The notes beneath the pieces are model-generated. The model saw only the letters and a program-made list of their open reading frames with translations, was not told the DNA's origin and did not search any database. This document shows, piece by piece, positions 1 through 6,465 of a stretch of 8,263 nucleotides of DNA (within the stretch, counting starts at the first letter, position 1; every line of letters starts with the position of its first letter). A program made the translations under genes and the position numbers. The DNA is from an uncultured Rhodospirillaceae bacterium (GTDB taxonomy: Bacteria; Pseudomonadota; Alphaproteobacteria; Rhodospirillales; UBA2165). The stretch spans positions 1 to 8,263 of the forward strand of contig CAJWIB010000104.1 of the NCBI GenBank assembly GCA_913041095.1, read 5' to 3'.

Positions 1-1
1 C

Positions 2-224
2 GATTTCGACCGCCGTTTGAAGTTGGAATTTCACGGTTCCAAGATCACCACTGACAGCGGAGCTGTATATCAAGGAAGGCAACAATGCCATCAAGTGGAC
101 GCGACTGTCATGTTGCAAGTTTTGCAACAACGAAGTTCGCCTCCAGCTTCATGCCCTGGCCTGCAACCTCGCCAACTTCATGCGGACTTTAGCCCTGCCT
201 GAAGAGGTAGAGCATTGGTCGTTG
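2..224 (+). pseudogene. IS1380-family transposase remnant, internally deleted and truncated
   Basis: Two transposase pieces lie in different frames. The frame starting at base 2 reads DFDRRLKLEFHGSKITTDSG, which resembles the N-terminal region of IS1380-family DDE transposases (usually 400-plus residues). From about base 66 the next frame reads YIKEGNNAIKWTRLSC, then NEVRLQLHALACNLANFMRT and LALPEEVEHWS, which resembles the family's C-terminal region. The middle, including most of the DDE catalytic core, is missing, and the join at about 60-66 also shifts the frame. Recognisable similarity stops at about base 224, although that frame stays open to a TAA at 273-275. The true start lies left of the window. 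An 8-bp inverted repeat with a 3-nt loop (111-118/122-129) sits in the C-terminal piece. The product cannot be active. The family call comes from remembered family sequences, not from a search. Confidence 0.8.
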
Positions 225-289
225 TTATCGCTATGCTCTTGGTTCACACAAATAAATAATCGCGCCCGCGCGTAATTTTCCCACCTAAA

Positions 290-312
290 ATACTACTGCC
301 AGTATGTAGTAT
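290..312. repeat. Inverted repeat, 7-bp arms, next to the IS scar
   Basis: ATACTAC at 290-296 is matched exactly by GTAGTAT at 306-312, with a 9-nt centre. The centre itself allows a competing pairing (ATACT at 290-294 with AGTAT at 301-305). No T-run follows on either strand, so it does not look like a terminator. It could be an operator-like site or a leftover of a mobile element end. The left arm belongs to an 11-mer, AAATACTACTG (288-298), that recurs at 5563-5573 between the divergent deacetylase and IclR genes. Confidence 0.5.
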
Positions 313-376
313 GGAGAATCGAAGTTTGCTAAACTGTGATTCCCCGCTTAGGGCATAACCCGAACAAGGAAAGTAG

Positions 377-457
377 ATGGGTATATATACCCCGATTGAT
401 CCGCCCGTTCACTTTTGGCCTCCTTGTCATGAGGGGCCAGAATATAGAAAAATTTGA
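377..457 (+). CDS. Possible 26-residue small protein, unrecognised
   Basis: An ATG at 377 opens a 26-codon frame ending in TGA at 455-457. AAGGA at 366-370 lies 6 nt before the ATG, a well-placed ribosome binding site and better than those of several real genes in this window. The peptide begins MGIYTPIDPPVHFWPP and is rich in proline and aromatic residues; it has no membrane segment or signal peptide that I can see. I recognise no family. It may be a real small protein, the surviving 5' end of a gene destroyed by rearrangement beside the IS1380 scar, or chance. The second codon onward overlaps the 14-bp palindrome at 379-392, so initiation could be affected by a local hairpin. Confidence 0.2.
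   Translation: MGIYTPIDPPVHFWPPCHEGPEYRKI
379..392. repeat. Perfect 14-bp palindrome GGGTATATATACCC
   Basis: Every base from 379 to 392 is self-complementary about the centre, with GGG/CCC ends flanking alternating TA steps. Symmetry stops at both sides (T378, C393). It could be a binding site for a dimeric regulator or a target of a recombination enzyme, but nothing in the sequence identifies its partner. Confidence 0.45.
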
Positions 458-488
458 AAATTATGCCAGACGTTCGTAGCATCTGATG

Positions 489-522
489 AAAACCCTGTGA
501 GGTCACGAACCCGCGGGGTTTT
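489..522 (-). terminator. Probable terminator downstream of tlyA
   Basis: Arms AAAACCC (489-495) and GGGTTTT (516-522) pair, and an alternative small hairpin AACCC/GGGTT lies at the tlyA-proximal end. Another small IR, GTGA-GG-TCAC, sits at 497-506. Read on the minus strand the structure starts 4 nt after the tlyA stop codon and ends in GGGTTTT, a short U-tract. Position and shape fit a factor-independent terminator closing the xseB-ispA-dxs-tlyA cluster. The U-run of only four makes its efficiency uncertain. Confidence 0.5.
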
Positions 523-526
523 ACCG

Positions 527-1282
527 TTATTGCTCTGAAACTCGCCGGGCGGCGATGAGAAATTCCTTATTTCCTTCCGGCCCGGTAATCGGACTTTCGG
601 CAATGCCCTCGACTTGCCAATCAGCCAAGCTATCCAGCCAATCAAAAATCCGCTGGCAAACTTCTTCATGCAACGCCGGATCACGCACCACACCTTTTTT
701 ACCAACTTGACCTTTACCGACTTCAAATTGCGGTTTGATCAAGGCAATTAATTTAGCACCTTTTGCAGCTAAACCCATTGGTGCCGGTAAAATCGTTTGC
801 AGGCCAATAAAGCTCGCATCACAGCAGATAAAATCAATCTTATCCGGCACGTCGTCTGCTGTGATATGGCGCGCATTGGTGCGTTCCAGCGCGACCACCC
901 GTTCATCATTACGGATTTTCCAGGCCAGTTGGCCATGGCCAACATCCACCGCATAGACCTTGGCCGCGCCCCGGCTCAGTAACACGTCCGTAAAGCCGCC
1001 GGTTGAAGCCCCAACATCGAGACAGGTGGCGCCGGTGATATTAATCTGAAAATGATCCAGCCCATGATCGATCTTGAGCCCGCCGCGCGATACCCAGGGA
1101 TGATTCTGCCCCTTTACTTCCAATGGCGTATTTTCAGCAATTTGCGTACCCGCTTTATCGAGCCGCCTAGTTTCACTATAGACCTGTCCAGCCATGACTA
1201 AAGCTTGCGCCCGGCTGCGTGAGTCAGTGAGCCCGCGATCGACCAGGAGTTGATCTAATCTTCGTTTGGAAACGGCAGCCAT
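527..1282 (-). CDS. tlyA: TlyA-family rRNA (cytidine-2'-O) methyltransferase
   Basis: A 251-residue protein with an N-terminal S4 RNA-binding domain (about 5-60, starting RLDQLLVDRGL) and an FtsJ/RrmJ-like SAM methyltransferase domain (about 62-248). The SAM-binding motif is CLDVGASTGGFTDVLL (87-102). The K-D-K-E tetrad of 2'-O-methyltransferases appears as K70 (SRGGLKIDHGL), D155 (CCDASF), K183 (LIKPQFEVGKGQ) and E240 (GNKEFLIAAR). Characterised TlyA proteins methylate cytidines in 16S and/or 23S rRNA; older databases call the family hemolysin A. Length and motifs are complete. The ATG lies 13 nt after the dxs stop, with no clear Shine-Dalgarno sequence, so translational coupling to dxs is likely. 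It is the last gene of the cluster. The family is firm; the exact rRNA target is not shown by sequence. Confidence 0.93.
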   Translation of the reverse strand: MAAVSKRRLDQLLVDRGLTDSRSRAQALVMAGQVYSETRRLDKAGTQIAENTPLEVKGQNHPWVSRGGLKIDHGLDHFQINITGATCLDVGASTGGFTDVLLSRGAAKVYAVDVGHGQLAWKIRNDERVVALERTNARHITADDVPDKIDFICCDASFIGLQTILPAPMGLAAKGAKLIALIKPQFEVGKGQVGKKGVVRDPALHEEVCQRIFDWLDSLADWQVEGIAESPITGPEGNKEFLIAARRVSEQ

Positions 1283-1295
1283 TTAACAGGCAGTC

Positions 1296-3230
1296 TTACG
1301 CACTGGCGGGCGTAATGCCTTCGTGGCCCTCACCAATTTCACCTAGCGCCATCATCACCGTGGCGACAATATCTATGCGCTTCAAGCCTGCTAGTTCGTA
1401 TTGTTTTTCCTGCTTATCATGATCAATAAATAGATCCGGCAGCGTCATGGCTCTAAATTTCAAGCCCTTGTCAAAAGCGCCTTCATTGGCAAGGAACTGC
1501 ATGACGTGAGCAGCAAAGCCACCGATTGAGCCCTCTTCAATGGTGACCAGCACTTCATGTTCTTTGGCGAGCCGCAGGATCATGCCCTGATCAAGCGGTT
1601 TGGCGAAACGCGCATCGGCGACGGTTGTCGACCAGCCCTTGGAGGCAAGCTCATCGGCAGCCTTTAAAGATTCGCGCAGACGACCACCTAATGTTAAAAG
1701 CGCGACCGATGAGCCTTCACGTAAAATACGGCCTTTGCCGATCTCCAGTGGTACACCGATTTCCGGCATTTCAACACCGAGCCCCTCACTACGCGGAAAG
1801 CGAAACGCCGTAGGCCGGTCATCGATGTGGGCTGCTGTTGCGACCATGTTTTTAAGCTCGGCTTCATCCGCCGCTGCCATCACCACCATATCCGGCAAGC
1901 AGGCAAGATAGGCAATATCAAACGACCCGGCATGGGTCGCGCCATCAGCCCCGACCAGTCCGGCCCGGTCTATGGCAAAACGTACGGGTAGTTTTTGAAT
2001 GGCAACATCATGGACGACTTGATCGTAAGCGCGCTGCAGGAAGGTTGAATAAATTGTCGCAAAAGGTTTATAGCCTTCGGTCGCCATGCCGGCGGCAAAG
2101 GTCACCGCATGTTGCTCGGCGATACCGACATCAAACGTACGATCAGGAAAAGCTTCGCCGAATTTATCGAGGCCGGTACCAGACGGCATGGCCGCCGTGA
2201 TGGCAACAATTTTATCGTCTTTCTCAGCTTCCTGGATCAGTGTGTCGGCAAACACATTGGTATAGGACGTCGCATTGGATTTCGGTTTGTCCTGCTTGCC
2301 AGTAACAACATCAAATCTGCCAACACCATGATATTTGTCAACCGATTGTTCCGCAGGTTCATAGCCATGACCTTTTTTGGTCACCACATGTAGCAATACC
2401 GGACCATCTTCCTCGGTGTCGCGCAAATTCTTTAAGAGCGGCAACAAATGATCGATATTGTGACCATCAACGGGACCGATATAGAAAAAGCCAAGCTCCT
2501 CGAACAGCGTGCCACCGGTCAAAATACCACGCGCATATTCTTCTGCCCGGCGAGCAGTTTCCTCGACCCGGCGTGGCAATTTTTCAGCAATCTCTTTGGC
2601 AAAGTGGCGAATCGATTGATAAGACTTGGATGAAATCAGGCGTGACAAATATGCACTCATGGCACCAACCGGCGGAGCAATCGACATGTCATTATCATTC
2701 AATATGACAATCAACCTCGAATCGGTGGAGCCCGCATTGTTCATTGCTTCATAGGCCATGCCGGCACTCATCGAGCCGTCTCCAATAACCGCAACAACAT
2801 TATTGTTGACGCCATTAAGATCACGGGCGACCGCCATGCCAAGCCCAGCTGAGATTGATGTCGAACTATGCGCGGCGCCAAACGGGTCATATTCGCTTTC
2901 GCTGCGTTTGGTAAATCCTGACAAGCCGCCGCCTTGGCGCAGCGTGCGAATACGATCGCGTCGTCCGGTCAATATTTTATGCGGATAAGCTTGATGACTG
3001 ACATCCCAGATCAAGCGATCATGTGGTGTATCAAAAACATGGTGCAGCGTTACGGCGAGCTCGACGACACCCAAGCTGGCGCCAAGATGGCCACCGGTAA
3101 TCGAAACAGCGTCAATGGTTTCCGTTCGCACCTCATCAGCCAATTGTTTAAGCTGATCAGGTGAATAGCCACGAATATCCGACGGCTCCGCTATCGTATC
3201 CAGTAACGGCGTTTTACTATTTTTCGTCAC
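1296..3230 (-). CDS. dxs: 1-deoxy-D-xylulose-5-phosphate synthase
   Basis: A 644-residue thiamine diphosphate enzyme that condenses pyruvate and glyceraldehyde 3-phosphate into DXP, the first step of the MEP isoprenoid pathway, in the cytosol. Motifs in order: GGHLGASLG with H48; [15 protein letters not shown] (76-90); the ThDP/Mg site [18 protein letters not shown] (150-167) with the NDND stretch at 178-181; GPVDGHN (252-258); the transketolase central domain from about 322 with catalytic E372 in [28 protein letters not shown] (421-435); and the C-terminal transketolase domain (about 505-625). Length matches the family. The start is GTG at 3228-3230, with AAGGA 6 nt upstream, the strongest ribosome binding site in the cluster. 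It lies 65 nt after ispA and 13 nt before tlyA. Identity is secure. Confidence 0.98.
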   Translation of the reverse strand: MTKNSKTPLLDTIAEPSDIRGYSPDQLKQLADEVRTETIDAVSITGGHLGASLGVVELAVTLHHVFDTPHDRLIWDVSHQAYPHKILTGRRDRIRTLRQGGGLSGFTKRSESEYDPFGAAHSSTSISAGLGMAVARDLNGVNNNVVAVIGDGSMSAGMAYEAMNNAGSTDSRLIVILNDNDMSIAPPVGAMSAYLSRLISSKSYQSIRHFAKEIAEKLPRRVEETARRAEEYARGILTGGTLFEELGFFYIGPVDGHNIDHLLPLLKNLRDTEEDGPVLLHVVTKKGHGYEPAEQSVDKYHGVGRFDVVTGKQDKPKSNATSYTNVFADTLIQEAEKDDKIVAITAAMPSGTGLDKFGEAFPDRTFDVGIAEQHAVTFAAGMATEGYKPFATIYSTFLQRAYDQVVHDVAIQKLPVRFAIDRAGLVGADGATHAGSFDIAYLACLPDMVVMAAADEAELKNMVATAAHIDDRPTAFRFPRSEGLGVEMPEIGVPLEIGKGRILREGSSVALLTLGGRLRESLKAADELASKGWSTTVADARFAKPLDQGMILRLAKEHEVLVTIEEGSIGGFAAHVMQFLANEGAFDKGLKFRAMTLPDLFIDHDKQEKQYELAGLKRIDIVATVMMALGEIGEGHEGITPASA

Positions 3231-3266
3231 ACTTCATCCTTTTCCTGGCGGCACCCAGGTATTCTT

Positions 3267-3290
3267 TATAATTCGTATTGTCCAATTATA
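3267..3290. repeat. AT-rich inverted repeat between ispA and dxs
   Basis: TATAATT (3267-3273) and AATTATA (3284-3290) are exact complements around a 10-nt centre, in the 65-nt gap between the ispA stop and the dxs ribosome binding site. The stem is AT-only and weak, and no T-run follows. It could modulate read-through or RNA processing before dxs, or simply reflect AT-rich spacer sequence. Confidence 0.3.
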
Positions 3291-3295
3291 ATATG

Positions 3296-4183
3296 TTAAT
3301 TGCGACGATCTATTACAAATTGCGCTAAATCACAGAGAAGATTGCCTGTTTTGCCGAAAATCTCAAGATGTTTTATCGCTTGATCAGTTAATATTTTGGC
3401 CTGCTCGCGGGCGCGTTCGACGCCTAATAGTGAAACAAATGTCGCTTTTCCAGCAGCTTCATCCTTTTTTATCTCTTTGCCCAGCTCTTCAACATCGCCT
3501 TCAATGTCCAAAAGATCGTCGGTAATTTGAAAAGCGAGGCCAATATCGTGGGCGTAGGCGCTCAATAAATGGCGTTGAGTATCACTTGCTTTGCCTAATA
3601 TTGCACCGGCTTGGCAAGAACAATTTATCAGCGCCCCTGTTTTCATACGCTGCAACCGGGTAATTTCAGAAACGCCCAAGGTATGATCTTCGGCGACGAG
3701 GTCGAGCATCTGCCCCCCCACCATGCCATGCGCACCGACGGCGCGGGCAACCTCAAGCACCAGATCACTACGCACTTTAGCTGAATCGTGGGTATCCAAA
3801 TCGCTCAACACTTCAAATGCCAATGTTAGCAGGGCATCACCCGCCAAGATTGCCGTTGCTTCATCGAATTCCAGGTGACAAGTCGGCTTGCCGCGCCTGA
3901 GATTGTCGTTATCCATTGCCGGTAAATCATCATGGATCAGCGAATAGGTATGCACCATTTCAAACGCCGCCGCGACGCGCTCAGAACAAGAACGTGAAAC
4001 ATTAAAAAGATCGGCACAAGCCAACACCAGAAAAGGCCGCAACCGCTTGCCGCCAGCCATCACGGAATAGCGCATCGCCTCAACAACTTGCGCTTCGGGA
4101 CCACTGCCGGAGGGAATTAGTTTTAGCAGCGCTGTTTCAGTTGCGGCGGCCGCATCGGCCAAGGCATCTGTAAAATCGTTCAA
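3296..4183 (-). CDS. ispA: Farnesyl diphosphate synthase (trans-polyprenyl diphosphate synthase)
   Basis: A 295-residue class I prenyltransferase that condenses IPP with DMAPP and GPP to give farnesyl diphosphate, precursor of squalene/hopanoids, quinone side chains and undecaprenyl phosphate. Visible motifs: GGKRLRP (44-50) for IPP binding; the first Asp-rich motif DDLPAMD (85-91); GDALLTLAF (115-123); KTGAL (181-185); and the second Asp-rich motif DDLLD (222-226). The bulky Tyr five residues before the first motif (YSLIHDD) matches E. coli-type IspA, favouring C15 over C20 product; a short GGPP synthase is the alternative. The start is TTG at 4181-4183: an in-frame TAG lies 15 nt upstream (within xseB's end), the next in-frame ATG is 37 codons inside the conserved fold, and AGAGG lies 9 nt upstream. 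It starts 12 nt after xseB stops. Confidence 0.95.
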   Translation of the reverse strand: MNDFTDALADAAAATETALLKLIPSGSGPEAQVVEAMRYSVMAGGKRLRPFLVLACADLFNVSRSCSERVAAAFEMVHTYSLIHDDLPAMDNDNLRRGKPTCHLEFDEATAILAGDALLTLAFEVLSDLDTHDSAKVRSDLVLEVARAVGAHGMVGGQMLDLVAEDHTLGVSEITRLQRMKTGALINCSCQAGAILGKASDTQRHLLSAYAHDIGLAFQITDDLLDIEGDVEELGKEIKKDEAAGKATFVSLLGVERAREQAKILTDQAIKHLEIFGKTGNLLCDLAQFVIDRRN

Positions 4184-4195
4184 TAAACGTTGCCT

Positions 4196-4471
4196 CTATG
4201 AAATTTCAACCGGTTCCGCCACGGCGTCACCGTCCGGTCCAACCGAAATTTTCTCTATCCGCGCCTTGGCTTTATGCAACTTGGTTTCGCAATGCTTTTT
4301 CAGCAAAGTGCCCCGTTCATAGGCGCCAATTGCGTCATCGAGTTTATTGGCACCCTGCTCAAGATCGCCTACAATTTCTTCGAGCTCAGCCAGCGCATCT
4401 TCAAAACTCATTTTCTTGATATCTGCCGGAATTTTGCTTTCAGCTTTTTCTTGGGCTTTATCTGCAGCCAT
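4196..4471 (-). CDS. xseB: Exodeoxyribonuclease VII small subunit
   Basis: A 91-residue protein matching the XseB family in length and pattern. After a charged tail (1-20), residues 21-75 form the helical hairpin, with the signature MSFEDALAELEEIVGDLEQG (21-40) and LDDAIGAYERGTLLKKHCE (44-62). It binds the large subunit XseA to form exonuclease VII, which degrades single-stranded DNA processively. XseA is not in the window. AGGGG lies 7 nt before the ATG. The TAG stop is 12 nt upstream of ispA's TTG, so the two are probably co-translated. Its pairing with ispA and dxs is a conserved positional association in many proteobacteria rather than a shared pathway. This is the first gene of the cluster, preceded by a candidate promoter. 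Confidence 0.95.
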   Translation of the reverse strand: MAADKAQEKAESKIPADIKKMSFEDALAELEEIVGDLEQGANKLDDAIGAYERGTLLKKHCETKLHKAKARIEKISVGPDGDAVAEPVEIS

Positions 4472-4515
4472 TTCCCAACCCCTGTACCAATATCGTGCAT
4501 TTAATTTTGCCGCGG

Positions 4516-4545
4516 AGTGTACGCTTCCGTTCCCCCATTCGGCAA
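4516..4545 (-). promoter_or_regulatory. Candidate sigma-70-type promoter for xseB-ispA-dxs-tlyA
   Basis: On the minus strand TTGCCG (4545-4540) and TACACT (4521-4516) are separated by 18 nt. They match the -35 and -10 consensus at 4 of 6 bases each. The -10 box is about 45 nt upstream of the xseB ATG. It lies directly downstream of the hairpins at 4547-4607, which would isolate it from deacetylase transcription. This is a by-eye call and could be coincidence. Confidence 0.3.
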
Positions 4546-4557
4546 ACGAAATACTCC

Positions 4558-4607
4558 TATTTCGGTGATAGTTTACTTAATTCGAAAAGTAAACTATCAC
4601 CGAAATA
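4558..4607. repeat. Perfect 21-bp inverted repeat at the end of the deacetylase gene
   Basis: Bases 4558-4578 are the exact reverse complement of 4587-4607, with an 8-nt centre, AATTCGAA. The core of the left arm is CGGTGATAGTTTACTT. The deacetylase stop codon (4597-4599) and its last codons lie inside the right arm. No T-run follows the stem on either strand, so it is not a classical intrinsic terminator, though a 21-bp stem could stop or protect RNA. An inserted palindromic element or a dimeric-protein binding site are the alternatives. A second stem, CGAAATA (4547-4553) with TATTTCG (4558-4564), competes for part of the left arm. Confidence 0.85.
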
Positions 4608-5526
4608 CCACCATCGCACTGACATGAACCGCAACGCTTTCGGCGAGGGCGTCCAGATCATACCCGCCTTCTAGGGTTGAAACGAGGCGGCCATCGCAGC
4701 AATCACCAGCAACCACCAACAGTTCCTTTGTCACCCAGGCAAAATCTTCGGTGGTGACGTTGAGCTGACACAACGGGTCTTGAATATGGGCATCGAAGCC
4801 GGCCGATATTAGTAGTAGATCAGGATTGAATTCTCTAAGCGCCGGCAAAATAACATCAGTATAGGCGCCGCGGAAAGGTTCCGAACCGCTGCCCGGGCTG
4901 AGCGGTACATTGACGATATTGCCGACCCCGGTTTCAGACGCCGCCCCGGTCCCAGGATAGGCCGGATATTGATGGCTAGAGCCATAAAACAAACTCGCAT
5001 CGGCATCAAACATGTGTTGGGTGCCGTTGCCATGATGAACATCGAAGTCGACCACCGCAACTTTATCTAAGCCGTGGTTTACCTGCGCATGTTTGGCGGC
5101 GATGGCGATATTGTTAAACAGACAGAATCCCATGGCCTGAGCGCGCTCGGCGTGATGTCCGGGAGGGCGCAGCGCACAAAAAGCATTGTTAGCATCTCCG
5201 CTAATCACCTCATCAACTGCCTGGCAGATACCGCCGACTGCATGCAAAGCTGCCTCACCTGAACCCGGTGACAAGATCGTATCAGGATCCAGCTTGGCAT
5301 AGTTACGCTCTGGCACGACGGCAAATATTTTCGAGACATAGTTTGGCTCATGCATCAAGGCAATGATTTCAGGCGACGCCTCTGGCGCCTCGATTTTCTT
5401 GAGCCCATCAAACTTTGCCCGTGATAAGGCTGCCCAAACTGATTTCAGGCGCTCTGGTGATTCAGGGTGATGCGGTCCCGGCACGTGAGTAAGACAAACC
5501 GGATGCCAATAATAATAAGTAGCCAC
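4597..5526 (-). CDS. Class II histone-deacetylase-like amidohydrolase
   Basis: A 309-residue zinc amidohydrolase of the HDAC/AcuC/acetylpolyamine amidohydrolase superfamily, expected to remove acetyl groups from lysine side chains, polyamines or another amide. Motifs: PGPHHPESPERL (16-27); LSPGSGEAALHAVGG (85-99); the active-site pair H124-H125 in RPPGHHAE; zinc ligands D162 and H164 in DFDVHHGNGTQ and D245 in SAGFDAH; and EGGYDL (286-291) with the catalytic-type Tyr. All key residues are present. I chose GTG at 5524-5526, which has AAGGA 10 nt upstream and puts the family's usual first strand (YYYWHPVC) at the N-terminus. A longer frame opening at an ATG at 5688 would overlap the divergent IclR gene and adds unrelated residues. 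The C-terminal VFR-stop is encoded inside a 21-bp inverted repeat. Substrate is unknown. Confidence 0.9.
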   Translation of the reverse strand: MATYYYWHPVCLTHVPGPHHPESPERLKSVWAALSRAKFDGLKKIEAPEASPEIIALMHEPNYVSKIFAVVPERNYAKLDPDTILSPGSGEAALHAVGGICQAVDEVISGDANNAFCALRPPGHHAERAQAMGFCLFNNIAIAAKHAQVNHGLDKVAVVDFDVHHGNGTQHMFDADASLFYGSSHQYPAYPGTGAASETGVGNIVNVPLSPGSGSEPFRGAYTDVILPALREFNPDLLLISAGFDAHIQDPLCQLNVTTEDFAWVTKELLVVAGDCCDGRLVSTLEGGYDLDALAESVAVHVSAMVVFR

Positions 5527-5610
5527 GCAGGAGCATCCTTTTCGATTGTACGCAATGCGGTCAAATACTACTGTGTCACGGGAAGTACAACAATGTGAAA
5601 GTACTGCATA
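5527..5610. promoter_or_regulatory. Shared divergent control region of deacetylase and IclR gene
   Basis: These 84 bp separate two divergent start codons and must hold both promoters. AGTAC (5584-5588) and GTACT (5601-5605) form a 5-bp inverted repeat just before the regulator's start, and GTGTCAC (5573-5579) is a small palindrome. Either could belong to an autoregulatory operator, as is common for IclR-family proteins. On the minus strand TTGTTG and TAGTAT with a 17-nt spacer is a weak promoter candidate for the deacetylase. AAATACTACTG (5563-5573) is shared with the palindrome at 288-298. No element is certain. Confidence 0.4.
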
Positions 5611-6417
5611 TTGAGCCAACTGGTACAGCGATATAAAGGCGTTAAAAGCGCCGAACGACTTTTGGTGCTGATCGAAACACTCAATCATTTAAAAGGCGCC
5701 AAGGTGGCTGAACTCGCCACGGCCACGGGGTTTTCCAGGCCCGCCATCTACCGCCTGCTTAACGCCCTAGAATCATTCGGCTACGTCCGCCTGCAAAAAT
5801 CTGATGACCGCTATTATTTAACCCATCTGGTGCGCCGCCTCAGCGATGGCTTTGGCGAGGAGGACTGGGTGCAAAGTATCGCCGCACCAATATTGCAGGA
5901 AGCGGTCGAAGAAATTACCTGGCCGGTCGATCTTATTACTTTCCTCAATGATGCCATGTATATCCGCGAAACAACCCGCAGTTATAGCCCGTTCACCATC
6001 GATTGGGTTTCGGTAGGTGAGCGCCTGCCAATGCTAGTTACATCTGTGGGCCGTGCCTATTTGAGTTTCTGTCCGGAGCCCGAGCGGCTGGAAATATTGG
6101 AAAGCTTGCAGCGCTCGGTCGATGAATTTGACCAATTGGCGAACAATAAAACCTACATTCAGAACATTATTAAGACAACGCGTGAGCGCGGCTACGGCAA
6201 GCGCGACGACGGTTTTCACACGACCCGCAAAACTTCCAGCATTGCCGTTCCGATCATGAATGAAAACCGTGTCGTCGCGACACTTGCCATCACTTTTATT
6301 TCTTCTGCTGCAACGCCGGAAAATATAGCTGAGCGCCACTTAAAAGCGCTAAAATCAGCCGCTCATAAGATCGAATTAGAAGTAAAGAAGATCAAGAAAT
6401 GGGAAACAGTGCAGTGA
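5611..6417 (+). CDS. IclR-family transcriptional regulator, MhpR-like
   Basis: A 268-residue regulator with an N-terminal winged helix-turn-helix (about 11-70; recognition helix around SRPAIYRLLNALESFGYVR, 42-60) and a C-terminal IclR effector domain (about 85-262). Features such as WPVDLITFLNDAMYIRETT, LPMLVTSVGRAYLSFCPEPE, TRERGYG and ASIAVP-like SSIAVPI resemble the MhpR/aromatic-catabolism branch, known members of which respond to small aromatic or organic acids. The start is TTG at 5611: TGA lies in frame 15 nt upstream and no in-frame ATG occurs before the helix-turn-helix. The ribosome binding site is weak. It is divergent from the deacetylase, so that gene and itself are the obvious targets, but no catabolic genes are in the window. 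Family firm, ligand unknown. Confidence 0.9.
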   Translation: MSQLVQRYKGVKSAERLLVLIETLNHLKGAKVAELATATGFSRPAIYRLLNALESFGYVRLQKSDDRYYLTHLVRRLSDGFGEEDWVQSIAAPILQEAVEEITWPVDLITFLNDAMYIRETTRSYSPFTIDWVSVGERLPMLVTSVGRAYLSFCPEPERLEILESLQRSVDEFDQLANNKTYIQNIIKTTRERGYGKRDDGFHTTRKTSSIAVPIMNENRVVATLAITFISSAATPENIAERHLKALKSAAHKIELEVKKIKKWETVQ

Positions 6418-6425
6418 TTTCCCAT
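6399..6425. repeat. 8-bp inverted repeat over the IclR stop codon
   Basis: ATGGGAAA (6399-6406) pairs exactly with TTTCCCAT (6418-6425) around an 11-nt loop that contains the regulator's TGA. It lies at the mouth of the 48-bp convergent gap before the NDUFAF6-like gene's stop. There is no T-run on the plus strand after it, so it is at best a weak or factor-assisted terminator. Confidence 0.4.
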
Positions 6426-6465
6426 CTCAACCTACTCCAAACGTATAGTAATTTTACAGCCCTCG

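Larger units (their letters stand above)
225..526. other. Non-coding stretch with palindromes between the IS scar and tlyA
   Basis: I see no conserved gene here. The stretch holds several short symmetrical elements: 7-bp arms at 209-215/233-239, 7-bp arms at 290-296/306-312, a perfect 14-bp palindrome at 379-392, and a terminator-like hairpin at 489-522 listed separately. A 26-codon ORF at 377-457 is the only reading frame with a good ribosome binding site. An ORF on the minus strand reaching 427 is an out-of-frame shadow of tlyA. The region may be debris from the insertion and deletion events that left the IS1380 scar. Confidence 0.6.

Noticed and set aside
311..358. 15-codon ORF starting at 311
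   Set aside because: It is very short and has no ribosome binding site before the ATG.
427..726. 99-residue minus-strand ORF overlapping the end of tlyA
   Set aside because: It lies in another frame over the well-supported C-terminal half of tlyA and shows no recognisable motif, so it is a shadow frame.
527..1282. Hemolysin label for TlyA
   Set aside because: The S4 plus FtsJ-type domains and intact K-D-K-E tetrad point to rRNA methylation; the hemolysin name is historical.
735..3164. Plus-strand ORFs of 60-103 residues opposite tlyA and dxs
   Set aside because: They are antisense to strongly conserved genes and show no family motifs.
4558..4607. Classical intrinsic terminator
   Set aside because: The stem is AT-rich and neither strand has a T-run after it, so a standard factor-independent terminator is not supported.
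5527..5688. N-terminal 54-residue extension of the deacetylase from an ATG at 5688
   Set aside because: It overlaps the start of the divergent IclR gene, has no family similarity, and a GTG with a good ribosome binding site sits exactly where the family normally begins.
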